Assembly: GCF_014650075.1 (NCBI RefSeq)
Contig: NZ_BMUG01000008.1
Location: 124,001 to 188,000 of the forward strand
Direction of reading: 5' to 3'
Length of the DNA: 64,000 bases
Source: Streptomyces microflavus
GTDB lineage: Bacteria; Actinomycetota; Actinomycetes; Streptomycetales; Streptomycetaceae
The notes beneath the pieces were generated by a model. It saw only the letters and a program-made list of their open reading frames with translations. It did no database searches and was not told the origin of the DNA. Position 1 is the first letter of the stretch. The number at the start of each line of letters is the position of its first letter. The translations under genes and the position numbers were made by a program. Shown here in pieces: positions 8,062-21,168 of the stretch.

Positions 8062-8766
8062 ATGAATGATCACCACGTACCGGACGGAGAGCAGGCCGGC
8101 GCCGGTTCCGCGCTCGACCGGGCAGGCGCGGTGTTCATGCCGCTCATGAGCAGGCGGTACCTGCGGGAACTGGCGAGGTACCGGGTGCTGCTGGGCTCCG
8201 GTACCCGGATACCGCCCGACCGTGCCGAGATCCTGGTGCGCTGGTGGGAGCTGCTCACCGCCGTCATGACGGGCCACCACCGGGCGATGAGCGAGGTGTT
8301 CTGGGAACTTCTGCGCTCCAAGGAGCCGGAGTTCGAGGGCGTCGTCGCGACCATGAACCTGCGTTACGGGCTGGTGGGGACGTCCCGGTCGGAGGCGGGG
8401 CGCGACCTGACGCGGGCGCTGCGGGCGGGCGGCTCGCCGGGGTCGGCGCAGCTGTCGTTCATCCGCTACCACGAGGAGATGTCGGCCACCTCCTTCTGGG
8501 AGGAGCGGGAGATCGCCCCCCGGGCCCTGCGCTGCTTCAGCGCGGACGAGTGGCGGCAGGTGGAGTCGTACGTACTCGCCGTGCAGGCCGCCGAGGACCG
8601 GCTGGGCCATGTCCTGCCCTGGCTCCTCGACGGCATGCCCGCCGAGCGGTCGGACGCCGTCTTCGCCGCGTTCCCGCCGCACATGGTCCGCACGTACCGG
8701 TCGGAGTGGCTTCCGGCGTACGAGCGGTTCTCGGCGCGGGCGTGGCCCCGCCAGGGCGGGTCCTGA
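8062..8766 (+). CDS. Hemerythrin-like domain protein (tentative)
   Basis: 234 residues; the ATG at 8062 follows AGGAGA. The protein is helical, with candidate metal ligands in GHHRAMSEVFWE (His/Glu, about residues 71-81), RYHEEMSATSFWEERE and EDRLGHVLPW. The second half (bulky EE...LRCFSADEW ... LPWLLDG ... W.P.Y) is laid out like the C-terminal half of actinobacterial hemerythrin-domain proteins. The strict H-HxxxE-HxxxH-HxxxxD set cannot be completed by eye, so metal binding is uncertain. If correct, it would bind a di-iron centre and sense or scavenge O2 or NO. It is followed 54 bases later by an AfsR-type regulator on the same strand. Confidence 0.45.
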   Translation: MNDHHVPDGEQAGAGSALDRAGAVFMPLMSRRYLRELARYRVLLGSGTRIPPDRAEILVRWWELLTAVMTGHHRAMSEVFWELLRSKEPEFEGVVATMNLRYGLVGTSRSEAGRDLTRALRAGGSPGSAQLSFIRYHEEMSATSFWEEREIAPRALRCFSADEWRQVESYVLAVQAAEDRLGHVLPWLLDGMPAERSDAVFAAFPPHMVRTYRSEWLPAYERFSARAWPRQGGS

Positions 8767-8820
8767 AACGACCGGGGCCCATACCCGTACATCCCCTCGC
8801 ATAGGTTCGAAGGCGAAAAG

Positions 8821-11800
8821 ATGGTGCGTGACATGAGCAGGGACATGGCGAGATTCGTGGTTCTGGGGCCGGTCGGAGCGTGGTGCGGCCCGACGGAGGT
8901 GAAGCTCGGCGGCCCGCAGCAGAGGGTGGTGATGGCCGTTCTGCTGCTGCGGCGGCCGTTCCCCGTCTCCGCTGAGGACCTGGTGGCCGCGGTATGGGGC
9001 GAGCGGCCGCCGCCGTCGGCCGTCAACCAGCTCCGCATCTACGTCCACCGGTTGCGGCGCGCGCTGGAGGAGGGGGCACCGTCCTCCGAGCCGCTGATCG
9101 AGTCGGTCGGCAGCGGCTACCGCCTCCGGATCGCGGACGGTTCGCTCGATCTCGCGGTCTTCCAGGAGAAGGTCTCCGCCGCCCAGCGGGTACGGCGTAC
9201 GGATGCCGTCCGGGGCGGGGAGCTGCTGCGGGAGGCGCTCGCGCTCTGGCAGGGCGGCGCTCTCGCCGGTCTGCCCGGCGCCTGGGCGCAGGCGCAGCGC
9301 GTGCGGCTGGAGCAGGTCCGCCTCGACGCCCTGGAGAGCGCGTACCGGGCAGGTCTTGACGCCGGTGCGCAGCACGACATCACGGCCGAGGTCTCCCAGG
9401 TCGTGGCCGAGCATCCGCTGGACGAGCGCTTCCGGGAGGTGCTGATGCTGGCCCTCTACCGGTCGGGCCGCCAGGCCGCCGCGCTGGAGGTGTACGCGCA
9501 GACGCGCACCCTGCTGGCGGAGGAGCTGGGGGTCGAACCGGGGCCGGAGCTGCGGCGGTTGCACGAGCGCATCCTACGCGCCGACGCGACGCTGCCGGCC
9601 TCTGCGGCGGGGAAGGCCCCGTACACGGGCGGAGAGAACCCGGGCGCGGGCGCAGAGCACCCCGGCGCGGGCGGCGAGAGCCCCGGCGCGAGCGGGAAGG
9701 GCCCCGCCGCGGCCGTACGGGCGCGCTCCGGGCCGATGGCGGGCCGGGCGCTCGTCGTACCCGCTCAACTCCCCTACGATCTGCCGGTGTTCTCCGGGCG
9801 GCGGCGGGAGCTCGCCGAGCTGGCGGATGTGGCGGAGGCCGGGCGGCAGGGTGGCACGGGGACGGTGCTCTGCGTCGTGGCGGGGTCGGCGGGCGTAGGG
9901 AAGACGGCCTTCGCGGTGCACGCCGCACACAGTCTCGCGCGGGACTATCCGGACGGGCAGATCCACCTGGACCTGCACGGGTTCGACGCCCACGAGAGCC
10001 CGGTCCCCCCGCGGCGCGCACTGCGGTCGGTGCTGGAGGCGTTCGGGGTGCCGGCCGACCGGCTGCCCGACGACGTGGACGCCAGGGCCGCGCTGTACCG
10101 GAGCCTGCTGGCCGGACGGCGGGTCCTGCTGCTGCTGGACAACGCGCGCGACTCCCGGCAGGTCCGCCGGCTGCTGCCCTCGTCCCCGGGCAGCCTGACC
10201 TTCGTCAGCAGCCGCGACCAGCTGTCCGGACTCGTGGTGCGGGACGGCGCCCGCCATCTGCGGCTGGAGGCGCTGTCGGCGGCCGAGGCCCACGGTCTGC
10301 TCGTGCGCCGGCTGGGCGCGGCGTGCGTGGACGCCGACCCGACGGCGACCGCGCTGATCGTCGGACGCACGGCCGGACTGCCCCTGGCGCTCGCCCTGGT
10401 GGCCGCGCGGGCGGCCACGCGCCGGGTCACCTCGCTCCGGGCCATCGCGGCCGAACTCCGCGAGGTGCCGGGCACGTTGGACGCCCTGAGCAGTGCCGAC
10501 AGCAGCCTCGACATGCGCTCGGTGTTCTCCTGGTCGTACGAGGCCCTGTCGCCCGGGGCGGCACGGCTCTACCGGCTCTCGTCACTCACCCCGTCCCCCG
10601 GCTGCTCCGCGACCGCACTGGCCGCGCTGGCCGGCCTGCCGGTCCCCCGAACCCGTACCCTCCTCGACGAACTGACCGCCGCCCACCTGGTGGACGAGCC
10701 CGCACCGGGGCGCTTCGTCTCGCACGATCTGCTGCGGGAGTACGCGGCCGATCTGCTGGCCGCCCACGAGGGCGCGGACGACCCGGCGGCGGCCTTCCGG
10801 CGCATGCTCGCCCACTACCTGGGCACGGCGTACACGGCCGCACGCACCCTGTGGGTGAACCTGCCGCCGCTGGAGCTGCACCCGGGGGCGGCCGGGGCCC
10901 CGGTGGCGGATGTGACGGACCCGGAGCGGGCGCTGGTGTGGTTCGCCGCCGAGAGCGAGTCGCTGCCGCACCTGGTGGAGCGGGCCGGGGCGGCCGAGGG
11001 GTGCGAGAGGCAGACCTGGCAGCTCGCCTGGTCGATGATGGACCACCTGCAGCGCGAGGGCCGTTGGGACGAGCAGATCGCCACCCAGCGCACCGCCCTG
11101 GACGCCGCGTCCCGGGCCGGTGACCGCGTCGGGCGGGCGCACGCGCTGCGCAACCTGGCCCGGGCGTGCGCCCAGGCCGGCCACCTGGACGAGGCACATG
11201 GCCATCTCGTCGACGCGCTGGAGGTGTTCGAGGAGCTCGGGGACCTGGTGGGGCAGGCGCGCAGTCACGGGAACCTGGCGCTGGTCCTGATCCGCCGGGG
11301 TGAGCACACCGCCGCTCTGCCGCACGTCCACCGGGCGGTCGAGCAGTTCCGGGCGGCGGGAGACCGGGTCGGGCAGGCCAACGCCCTGAACAACCTGGGC
11401 TGGACGTATGCCGGCACCGGGGCGTTCCCGGAGGCGCTGCGGTACTGCCGGGAGGCGCTCGACCTGCTGCGCGACGCCGGTGACCGGGTCGCGGAGGCGG
11501 CCACCTGGGACAGTCTCGGCTACGTCCACCACCGGCTCGGCGACCACACCCGGGCGCTGGACTGCTACCGGCGGGCGCTCGACCTGGACCGGCAGTTGGG
11601 CGACGACTACAACGCGGCCGAGACGCTGACCCACGTCGGGGAGACCAGGCTCGCCATGGGCGACGCGGAGGGGGCCGGGGAGGCGTGGAACACCGCGCTG
11701 TCGGTGTTCCACGACCTCGACCCCGAGGCCGCCGACCGGGTCAGGGAACTACTCGCGGGGCTCCCCGCCGGGGCGGCGGGGGCCGAAGCCGCGTCCGGGC

Positions 11801-11859
11801 CGGCGGGGGCCGCGGTCGCGTCCGGGGCCGGGGCCCTCCTTGACGCTCAGGGCGTGTAG
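8821..11859 (+). CDS. AfsR/SARP-type transcriptional regulator with NB-ARC and TPR domains
   Basis: 1012 residues. Order: OmpR-like winged-helix DNA-binding domain (about 10-95), bacterial transcriptional activation domain (about 100-250), low-complexity PGAG/ESP linker (265-300), STAND-type NB-ARC ATPase with P-loop AGSAGVGKTAF (about 355) and Walker-B LLLLDNAR, then tetratricopeptide repeats (about 740-960), and an alanine-rich tail. The family (AfsR and relatives) activates antibiotic or developmental genes, with ATP and TPR ligands controlling DNA binding. The ATG has GAAGG 11 bases upstream. Its stop lies 13 bases inside the convergent sigma-factor gene. The target is unknown; no biosynthetic cluster is adjacent, so it is more likely a global or orphan regulator. 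Confidence 0.88.
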   Translation: MVRDMSRDMARFVVLGPVGAWCGPTEVKLGGPQQRVVMAVLLLRRPFPVSAEDLVAAVWGERPPPSAVNQLRIYVHRLRRALEEGAPSSEPLIESVGSGYRLRIADGSLDLAVFQEKVSAAQRVRRTDAVRGGELLREALALWQGGALAGLPGAWAQAQRVRLEQVRLDALESAYRAGLDAGAQHDITAEVSQVVAEHPLDERFREVLMLALYRSGRQAAALEVYAQTRTLLAEELGVEPGPELRRLHERILRADATLPASAAGKAPYTGGENPGAGAEHPGAGGESPGASGKGPAAAVRARSGPMAGRALVVPAQLPYDLPVFSGRRRELAELADVAEAGRQGGTGTVLCVVAGSAGVGKTAFAVHAAHSLARDYPDGQIHLDLHGFDAHESPVPPRRALRSVLEAFGVPADRLPDDVDARAALYRSLLAGRRVLLLLDNARDSRQVRRLLPSSPGSLTFVSSRDQLSGLVVRDGARHLRLEALSAAEAHGLLVRRLGAACVDADPTATALIVGRTAGLPLALALVAARAATRRVTSLRAIAAELREVPGTLDALSSADSSLDMRSVFSWSYEALSPGAARLYRLSSLTPSPGCSATALAALAGLPVPRTRTLLDELTAAHLVDEPAPGRFVSHDLLREYAADLLAAHEGADDPAAAFRRMLAHYLGTAYTAARTLWVNLPPLELHPGAAGAPVADVTDPERALVWFAAESESLPHLVERAGAAEGCERQTWQLAWSMMDHLQREGRWDEQIATQRTALDAASRAGDRVGRAHALRNLARACAQAGHLDEAHGHLVDALEVFEELGDLVGQARSHGNLALVLIRRGEHTAALPHVHRAVEQFRAAGDRVGQANALNNLGWTYAGTGAFPEALRYCREALDLLRDAGDRVAEAATWDSLGYVHHRLGDHTRALDCYRRALDLDRQLGDDYNAAETLTHVGETRLAMGDAEGAGEAWNTALSVFHDLDPEAADRVRELLAGLPAGAAGAEAASGPAGAAVASGAGALLDAQGV

Positions 11860-12419
11860 CCGCGCTTGAGCAGAGCCTGGCGGAGGGCCTTGAGGGCCAG
11901 GTGGGTGCGGGACTTGACCGTGCCCGAAGGTATGCCGAGGGCTTGGGCGGTCTGGGCGACGGAGAGGTCCAAGTACTGGATGTGGACCAGGAGTTCACGG
12001 TGCTGGAGCGACAGGTCGCCGAGCGCCTCCCGTACGACCTTCCCGGTGAGGTAGCGCTCCACATGCTCCGGGCCCGGCATCTCGTCGAGCACGGTGTCCA
12101 CCGTCTCCGGGGGCCGGGCCTGGCGGGCGCGGAGGCTGTCGATGACGAGGTTGCGGAGCACCGTGACGAGCCACGGGCGGATGCCCTCCGCCTCCGGGTC
12201 CAGGATGTCCGCGTGGCGCCAGGCGCGCAGTACGGCCTCCTGGACGAGATCCTGGGCCCGGTGGATGTCGCCGCGCAGCAGCCCGGTGGCCACCCGCAGC
12301 AGGACGATGCCGTGTTTGTCGTAGACCGCCCGGATGAACGCCTCGTCCCGGTCCCTGTCCCGCCCGGCGGCCACCGGCCGGTCCGGTGCCCCGTCCTTGG
12401 TCCCTGTGCTGTGCCTCAT
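11847..12419 (-). CDS. ECF-type RNA polymerase sigma factor
   Basis: 190 residues from the ATG at 12419 (GGGGA upstream); a longer frame to 12470 has no better site. Sigma region 2 is seen in YDKHGIVLLRVATGLL...AQDLVQEAVLRAWRH, and region 4 in LSLQHRELLV...QTAQALGIPSGTVKSR, the helix-turn-helix that reads the -35 element. The gene lies downstream of a zinc-finger anti-sigma factor on the same strand, 223 bases away, which is the reverse of the usual sigma-then-anti-sigma order. Its 3' end overlaps the convergent AfsR-type gene by 13 bases. Confidence 0.9.
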   Translation of the reverse strand: MRHSTGTKDGAPDRPVAAGRDRDRDEAFIRAVYDKHGIVLLRVATGLLRGDIHRAQDLVQEAVLRAWRHADILDPEAEGIRPWLVTVLRNLVIDSLRARQARPPETVDTVLDEMPGPEHVERYLTGKVVREALGDLSLQHRELLVHIQYLDLSVAQTAQALGIPSGTVKSRTHLALKALRQALLKRGYTP

Positions 12420-12642
12420 ACCTGTCTTCCCCGGTAGGCCCGCGGCCCGAACAGAGCGCGCGGACGCCACGACAACCGAACGGACCGACTGTCGCGGGCG
12501 CCGCTTGCTGTCCGCTTAACGCCCGCTTGCCTGCCCCGAGCTGCGAGGACAGCCCGGGGAAAGGAGGGGGAAAGGGGCGGGGGCTCGTCCGGTTCCGCGC
12601 AGGGCAGGCACCGGACGGCCCCTTTCGGGGGGCGCCCTCCGT

Positions 12643-13548
<906 letters not shown>

Positions 13549-13666
13549 CGTGCGGTCTCCTGGCTAGTGTCCGGTCCCCGGCGACTCGATTGCTGTACGA
13601 GGGCGCGGCCGGAAAGGTTCATGAGGCGGTCGGGGAGCCACGTACGGCAGGGCCTGGAAGAAGCGG

Positions 13667-16600
13667 TCAGCAGAAGGCGGCGAGAACGGAGGGACTGCTC
13701 CCGAGCCGCTCGTGCAACCGGCCGGCCCCGGCAGCCGCGTCCGCCGGATGCCGCGCCTCCCGGCGGTCGTCGAACTCGTCCAGCAGGATGCCCACCGCGC
13801 TACGGGCGAGCGGTTCCAGCAGCCTGCCGTGCGCATCGGCCACCCGGTCGAGCCAGGCGTGCGCGCCCTGCGGGGATCTCGAACCGGCAGGGGCGTCCGG
13901 GTCGTTGGCCGCGAGGGACGCCAGCCCCAGACCGGCGACCGCCCGGCGGTCGGCAGGAGCGGCCGGGGAGTCCCATACGGCCCGGAAGGCCGTCTCCGCG
14001 TCGGCCGGGCGGCCGTCGTGGAACGCCAGCACCCCGCGGAGATTGCCCACCGCGGCCACCAGGTCGTCCGCGCTGAGCTCGTCGGCGACCCGGGCGGCCT
14101 CGGCCAGCCGCTCCCCCGCACCGGTGGTGTCCCCGTCCACGATGTCGAGGCAGACGAGCCGGAGCACGGCGTACGCCCAGCGGCTGCGGGCCCCGATGGG
14201 GCCGAGGATCCGGACCGCCTCGGTCCACTGCTCCCTGGCCCGCTCCCGCAGGCCGTCGCTCTCGTCGGCGTCCCCGCACAGGGTCAGGGAGAACGCCCGC
14301 GCGAAGTCGTCGGCGGCGGCGCGGGACGCCGCGACCGCCACCAGACCGTGGCGGCGGGCGCCTTCGACGTCTCCGTGCTGGAGGCAGTAAGTGGACCAGT
14401 TCGTCTGGAGGACCGCACGGTCCCAGTGGAATCGCGTGCCCGCCACGGCGGCCTCGGCGACGGCGAACAGCTCCGTGACGCCCCCCTCGCCGTTGAGCAT
14501 CGCGTGCAGGGTGTCGTAGCAGGGCCCAGGACCGCCAGGTCCGGGTTGTTCGCCTTACGCCACGCGTCCTCGTGCCGACGTATGTAGGAGCCGGCGACCG
14601 CGTGCCGCCCGGCGACGTGGTTCAGCCAGGCGAGCCAGGCGAAGGTGTAGAACAGGGCCCACTCCTCCTGGGCCGTGGGCTCGTCCGTGCGCGTCACCGC
14701 GGTCGCGTCATGGGCCGACAGGCTGCGCTGGAGCCGCTCGATCCCCTCGTCCTCCCGGCCGCTGACGAACCAGTGGTAGCCGAGGCGCGCCTCCAGCAGC
14801 AGTGATTCGGCCACCCGTGACCGTACGACGAGGAGTTCGGATGCGGCCCTGATGTTGGCGGACTCCTCGGTGAGCCGCCGCGTCCAGCCGGCCTGGTCGC
14901 CCGATGCCACGCCCTGGGTGCCCTCGTGGACGAAGCGGACCGCCCAGTCGGTGAAGCGCTCCTCTGCGGCCGCGCCCCAGCTCTCCTCCGCGAGCCGGGC
15001 GAGAGCGTACTCACGGACGGTGTCCAGCATCCGCAGACGGTTCCCGCCGACGGAGGAGACGGAGAACAGGAGCGACTTGTCGACGAGTCGGCCCAGCACG
15101 TCGAGCAGCTCCGTCTCCGCGGCCGCGGAATCGGCGAGCCCCGTCCGGCCGGACTCCTTCAGCGAGCAGCCGTCGACGTAAAGGGCCAGTTCGGTCAGCA
15201 CCCGGCGCTCGGCGGAGTCGAGGAGCCCGTAGCTCCAGTCGAGTACGGCGCGCAGCGTACGGTGCCGGGCCGGGGCCGTACGGTCGCCCCTGGTCAGCAG
15301 GGCGAACCGGTTGTCGAGGCGGGCCGTGATCTCGCGCACCGTCAGCAACCGGACGTGGGCGGCGGCGAGTTCCACGGCGAGCGGCAGCCCGTCGAGTCTG
15401 CGGCACAGGGCCCGGACGTGTTCCCTGGCCGCCGCGTCCACGGCGAAGGCCGGTTCGATCATGACGGCCCGGGTGCTGAAGAGGTCGGCGGCCTCCTCCT
15501 CGGACATCGGAGCCAGCGGGTACAGCGCCTCGCCGGACACGTTCAGGGGTTCCCTGCTGGTCGTCAGGACCATCAGGGAACGGCAGCTGCCGAGGAGGGC
15601 GGTCACGAGGGGCGCGATCTCGTCGAGAAGGTGCTCGCAGTTGTCGAGGGCGAGCAGCGTCCGGCGCCCGTCCAGCAGCGAGGTGAGCCGGTGCACGTAG
15701 TCGTGGGGCGGCTGGTCGGGCCGTACGGAGGCGTCGGACAGCCCGAGGGCGGAGGCGACGGCCGCCAGGACCCCGCCGTCGCCGACCGAGGTGAGGTCCA
15801 CCCACCAGACACCGTCACGGGCGGGCTGTGCCAGTGCGCAGGTCTCCAGCGCGAGCCGGGTCTTGCCGACCCCGCCCGGCCCGACCACGGTGACCAGGCT
15901 CTCCCGGTCGACCATGGCGTGCAGGGCGTCGAGATCCGCGCGCCTGCCGACGAACGGGCCCAGTGGCCGGCGCAGGTTGCCCGGTGCGGCGGGTCCCGGG
16001 GCAGGGGCCGACGCGGAATACGGCGCGGGGGCCGGGACGAGGGCGGCCGCGGGGCCCGGGGCTCCGGACGGCTGATGCGGCGGCAGCCCACGGCGGTCCG
16101 GAGCGGAGGAGAGCTGAGCTGTCGGGCCATCGGCCTCCGCGGCCCCGGGGAGCGGCCGGCCCGGCCCCCGCAGGGACGGTTCGTGCCGGAGGACCGCGGC
16201 GTGCAGGTCGCGGAGTTCGGGCGAGGGCGCGACGCCCAGTTCCGCGTTCAGCCGCCGCCGGCCCTCCTCGTAGACCGCGAGGGCCTCGGCGTGCCGGCCG
16301 CAACGGTAGAGGGCCAGCATGAGCTGGGCGCGGGGCCGCTCGCGCAGGGGCTCGACGGACAGCAGCGCCTTCAGTTCGGGCACCAGATCCGCGGTGCGTC
16401 CGAGCTCCAGGCCGGCGGAGGCCGCGCCCTCCAGGGCGCTCAGCCGCAGCTCTTCGAGACGTACGCGCTCGGCGTGGAAGGCAGGACCGTCCAGATCGTC
16501 CAGGGCCCGGCCCTGCCACAGCGACAACCCGTCGCGAAGGCGCCGCTCGGCCTGCTCGTACGCCTGGTCCGCGAGGCTCCGGCGCCCCTCACGGACAGCG

Positions 16601-16917
16601 GTTTCGAACAGAGCCGCGTCGAGTTCGTCCTGCGGGCCGAGGACGAGACGGTACCCGCCGTGGCGCGACTCAAGGCGCCCCTCCTCGCCCTGGGCGGCGA
16701 ACGCGGCACGCAGTTTGGTGATCTGGACCTGGAGCGCGTTGGCGGGGTTCCTGGCCTCGCGCTCCCCCCACAGCTCGTCGATCAGGGTGTCGCGCTGCAC
16801 GACACCGCCCCGGGCGAGCAGGAGCCGGGCGACGATGGAGCGGGAGACGGGGCCGGGAAGGCCGACGACGCCGCTGCCGGTTCTCAGACGCAGGCGGCCG
16901 AGCAGGGCAAAGTGCAT
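13667..16917 (-). pseudogene. AfsR/SARP-type regulator split by a one-base frameshift
   Basis: The first frame (16917 down to about 14525) encodes a winged-helix domain, BTAD, an NB-ARC ATPase with P-loop GPGGVGKTRLA and LLALDNCEHL Walker B, and part of a TPR region. At ...NPDLAVLGP the frame goes wrong and runs on as low-quality arginine/proline-rich sequence to 14284. A second frame (to 13667) resumes exactly there with a helical TPR-like continuation (YDTLHAMLNGEGG...) and ends normally. Restoring one C in the GGGCCC run at 14522-14527 joins both into one protein of about 1080 residues. Either the gene is inactivated (or phase-variable) or there is a sequencing error. The family member would be a LuxR/AfsR-like activator. 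It lies 55 bases downstream of the Fur-type gene on the same strand. Confidence 0.82.
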
Positions 16918-16971
16918 TCCCGCATTGTGCAATGCGGGGGTGAACGCTCAGACGCGTGGACCCCGCCCCGC

Positions 16972-17382
16972 TCAGGCGCAGGCCGGGCACAGACCGCGGT
17001 AGGTGATCTCCACCGAACCGACGGCGAACCCGAACCGCTCGGCCTCGGGCAGGTCGCCGAGTGCGTCGCCGGCCGGGTGGACGTCGCGGACCGTGCCGCA
17101 GCCGGAGCAGACCAGGTGCTGGTGGGGGCGGCGCGCGTTCGGGTCGTAGCGCTTGGCCCGGCCCACGGTGGAGACCTCCAGCACCTCGCCGAGCGCGACG
17201 AGTTCCCCGAGCGTGTTGTAGACGGTCGCGCGGGAGATCTCGGGCAGGCGTGCGGCGGCCCGCAGATGCACTTCGTCCGCCGTGAGGTGCACGTGGTCGC
17301 CGTCGAGGACCTGCGCGACGACACGCCGCTGCGAGGTCAGCCGCCAGCCACGCCCGCGCAGCCGGTCAAGGAGGTCGCTCAT
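16972..17382 (-). CDS. furA: Fur-family peroxide/iron regulator (FurA/CatR type)
   Basis: 136 residues. Winged helix with EISRATVYNTLGEL recognition segment, then the metal sites: HQHLVCSGCG and terminal CPACA, the two CxxC pairs of a structural zinc, and a His-rich region (DGDHVHLTADEVHL). It is divergent from katG, the arrangement of the furA/catR-catalase-peroxidase pairs of actinomycetes where the Fur protein represses katG until peroxide oxidises it. A palindrome TGGAC-GAA-GTCCA lies in the shared upstream region. Strong match in size and order. Confidence 0.9.
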   Translation of the reverse strand: MSDLLDRLRGRGWRLTSQRRVVAQVLDGDHVHLTADEVHLRAAARLPEISRATVYNTLGELVALGEVLEVSTVGRAKRYDPNARRPHQHLVCSGCGTVRDVHPAGDALGDLPEAERFGFAVGSVEITYRGLCPACA

Positions 17383-17483
17383 CTCGTTTCACCTGCTCCG
17401 CTCGGCGGGGGGACGCGCGGCCCCGGGAGGAAACCGACACCGACGCGCCCGGTGTGGTTATGGTTTTAGCCAACTTCTTGACT

Positions 17484-17496
17484 TGGACGAAGTCCA
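17484..17496. promoter_or_regulatory. Candidate Fur/PerR operator between furA and katG
   Basis: Palindrome TGGAC-GAA-GTCCA lies in an AT-richer island (about 17455-17500: GTTATGGTTTTAGCC...CTTGACTTGG) about 100 bases upstream of furA and 275 bases upstream of katG. Known FurA operators of streptomycetes sit upstream of furA; autoregulation with read-through or a separate katG promoter is possible. The remaining ~270 bases up to katG hold no convincing gene. Confidence 0.55.
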
Positions 17497-17770
17497 TCGT
17501 AGGATCGATCCCGGCGACATCCAAGAGACAGGAAGACTCCGGTACGGCAGCAGAGACATGTGACGCAGCACCGCCGGTATCCCGCGCGGCGCCGCCCGTC
17601 GGCCGGGCCCGTCCTCGTCGCATCGCCCGGGACCGTGCGGTCCGGTGGTCCGCCAGGCGTCCGGGCGACCCGCGGCGAGGCCGTGACTCACAGCGTGCCC
17701 CTTCTGTACGGCCCGAATCCTCCTCCCCCGTTCAGCGCCCCACGACCCGCCGGGTCCGGAAGGATTGCTC

Positions 17771-20026
<2,256 letters not shown>

Positions 20027-20074
20027 CCGACCGCGCCCGGTCACAGCGCTCCATCAGTGACCGGCACGGTCCGG

Positions 20075-20110
20075 CCGAGGGGCCGGTGCACACCCGCACC
20101 GGCCCCTCGG
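20075..20110. terminator. Bidirectional terminator between katG and permease gene
   Basis: Perfect 15-bp stem CCGAGGGGCCGGTGC / GCACCGGCCCCTCGG with a 6-base loop in the 110-base gap between convergent genes. Confidence 0.85.
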
Positions 20111-20136
20111 GCTCGCGGCCTCCCGCAGGACGCGCC

Positions 20137-21168
20137 CTAGGGCCCCCGCCTGGACTCCCGTACCAGCAGTACCAGCAGATACGCCCCGCCGACGCACACC
20201 GTGACCGCTCCGGTCGGCAGCGACACATCGGGAATCGCATGCTGCGCCGCCATGTCGGCGCCGAGCAGCAGGAGCGCGCCGACCAGCGCCGCACCGGTGA
20301 GGTCGACGGTGCCGCGCCCGGTGAGACGGCGGGCGATCTGCGGGGCCGCCAGCGCGACGAAGGCGATGGGGCCCGCCGCGGCGGTCACCGCCGCTGTCGC
20401 GGCCACGCCGAGGACGACCAGCAGCAGTTTCGTACGCTCGACGGGCACCCCCAGCATCGCCGCCGTGTCGTCGCCCAGTTCGAGCCATCGCATCCGGCGT
20501 TGCGCCACCGGGGCCGCCAGTGCGACCCCCGCCGTCAGGGCGGAGGCCGTCATGACGGCGGGCCAGCCGATGGCGCTCAGTGATCCGGCGCCCCACACCG
20601 CCGCCCTCAGCGCGGTGTCCACATCGGCCTTCACCAGGAACCACGTGTTGACCGACGACAGCAGCGCACCGACCGCGATCCCCACGATGATGAGCCGGAA
20701 GCCCCGCACACCCCGCCGGAACGCCAGCAGGTACACGGCGAAGGCGGTGATGAGCCCGCCGCCGAGCGCGCCCGCCGCGAGGGCCGAGTAACTGCTCGCG
20801 CCCGCGAGCAGTGTGAGGACGACACCGGTGTACGAGCCGGTGGTGAAGCCGATGACGTCGGGGCTGCCGAGCGGGTTGCGGGTCAGGGACTGGAAGATCG
20901 CGCCGCCCACGGCGAGGGCGGCCCCGAACACCACGGCGGCGACGATGCGCGGCGCCCGCCACTCCAGGACGACGGTGCGGACGCCGTTCCCGGCTGTCCC
21001 CGACAGGACCCCGGCCAGGTCGCCGAGGCTCAGCGGGTAGCTGCCGAGGGTGAAGGCCCACAGGGCCAGCGCGACCAGCGCGGCCCCCAGCAGTCCGCAG
21101 ACGACGACCGAGCGGCGCGACGCCTTCAGGCTCAGCGGGCCTGCCCTGAGGACGAGTACGCCGTTCAC
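20137..21168 (-). CDS. FecCD-family siderophore ABC transporter permease
   Basis: 343 residues starting at the GTG at 21168, which overlaps the stop of the preceding permease by four bases (GTGA). Nine to ten hydrophobic segments; the family hallmark SLTRNPLGSPDVIGFTTG and the conserved GPIAFVALAAPQIARRLTG loop that contacts the ATPase. It would pair with the permease at 21165-22223 to bring a ferric siderophore across the membrane. No ABC ATPase gene is in this locus. Confidence 0.93.
   Translation of the reverse strand: MNGVLVLRAGPLSLKASRRSVVVCGLLGAALVALALWAFTLGSYPLSLGDLAGVLSGTAGNGVRTVVLEWRAPRIVAAVVFGAALAVGGAIFQSLTRNPLGSPDVIGFTTGSYTGVVLTLLAGASSYSALAAGALGGGLITAFAVYLLAFRRGVRGFRLIIVGIAVGALLSSVNTWFLVKADVDTALRAAVWGAGSLSAIGWPAVMTASALTAGVALAAPVAQRRMRWLELGDDTAAMLGVPVERTKLLLVVLGVAATAAVTAAAGPIAFVALAAPQIARRLTGRGTVDLTGAALVGALLLLGADMAAQHAIPDVSLPTGAVTVCVGGAYLLVLLVRESRRGP

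Noticed and set aside
7678..8069. Small frames on both strands in the 7.6-8.06 kb gap
   Set aside because: Low-complexity Pro/Ala/Arg products driven by C-rich DNA and tandem repeats; no homology pattern.
14926..17469. 847-codon plus-strand frame
   Set aside because: Mirror of the AfsR-type regulator; no ribosome site or domain, typical high-GC antisense frame.
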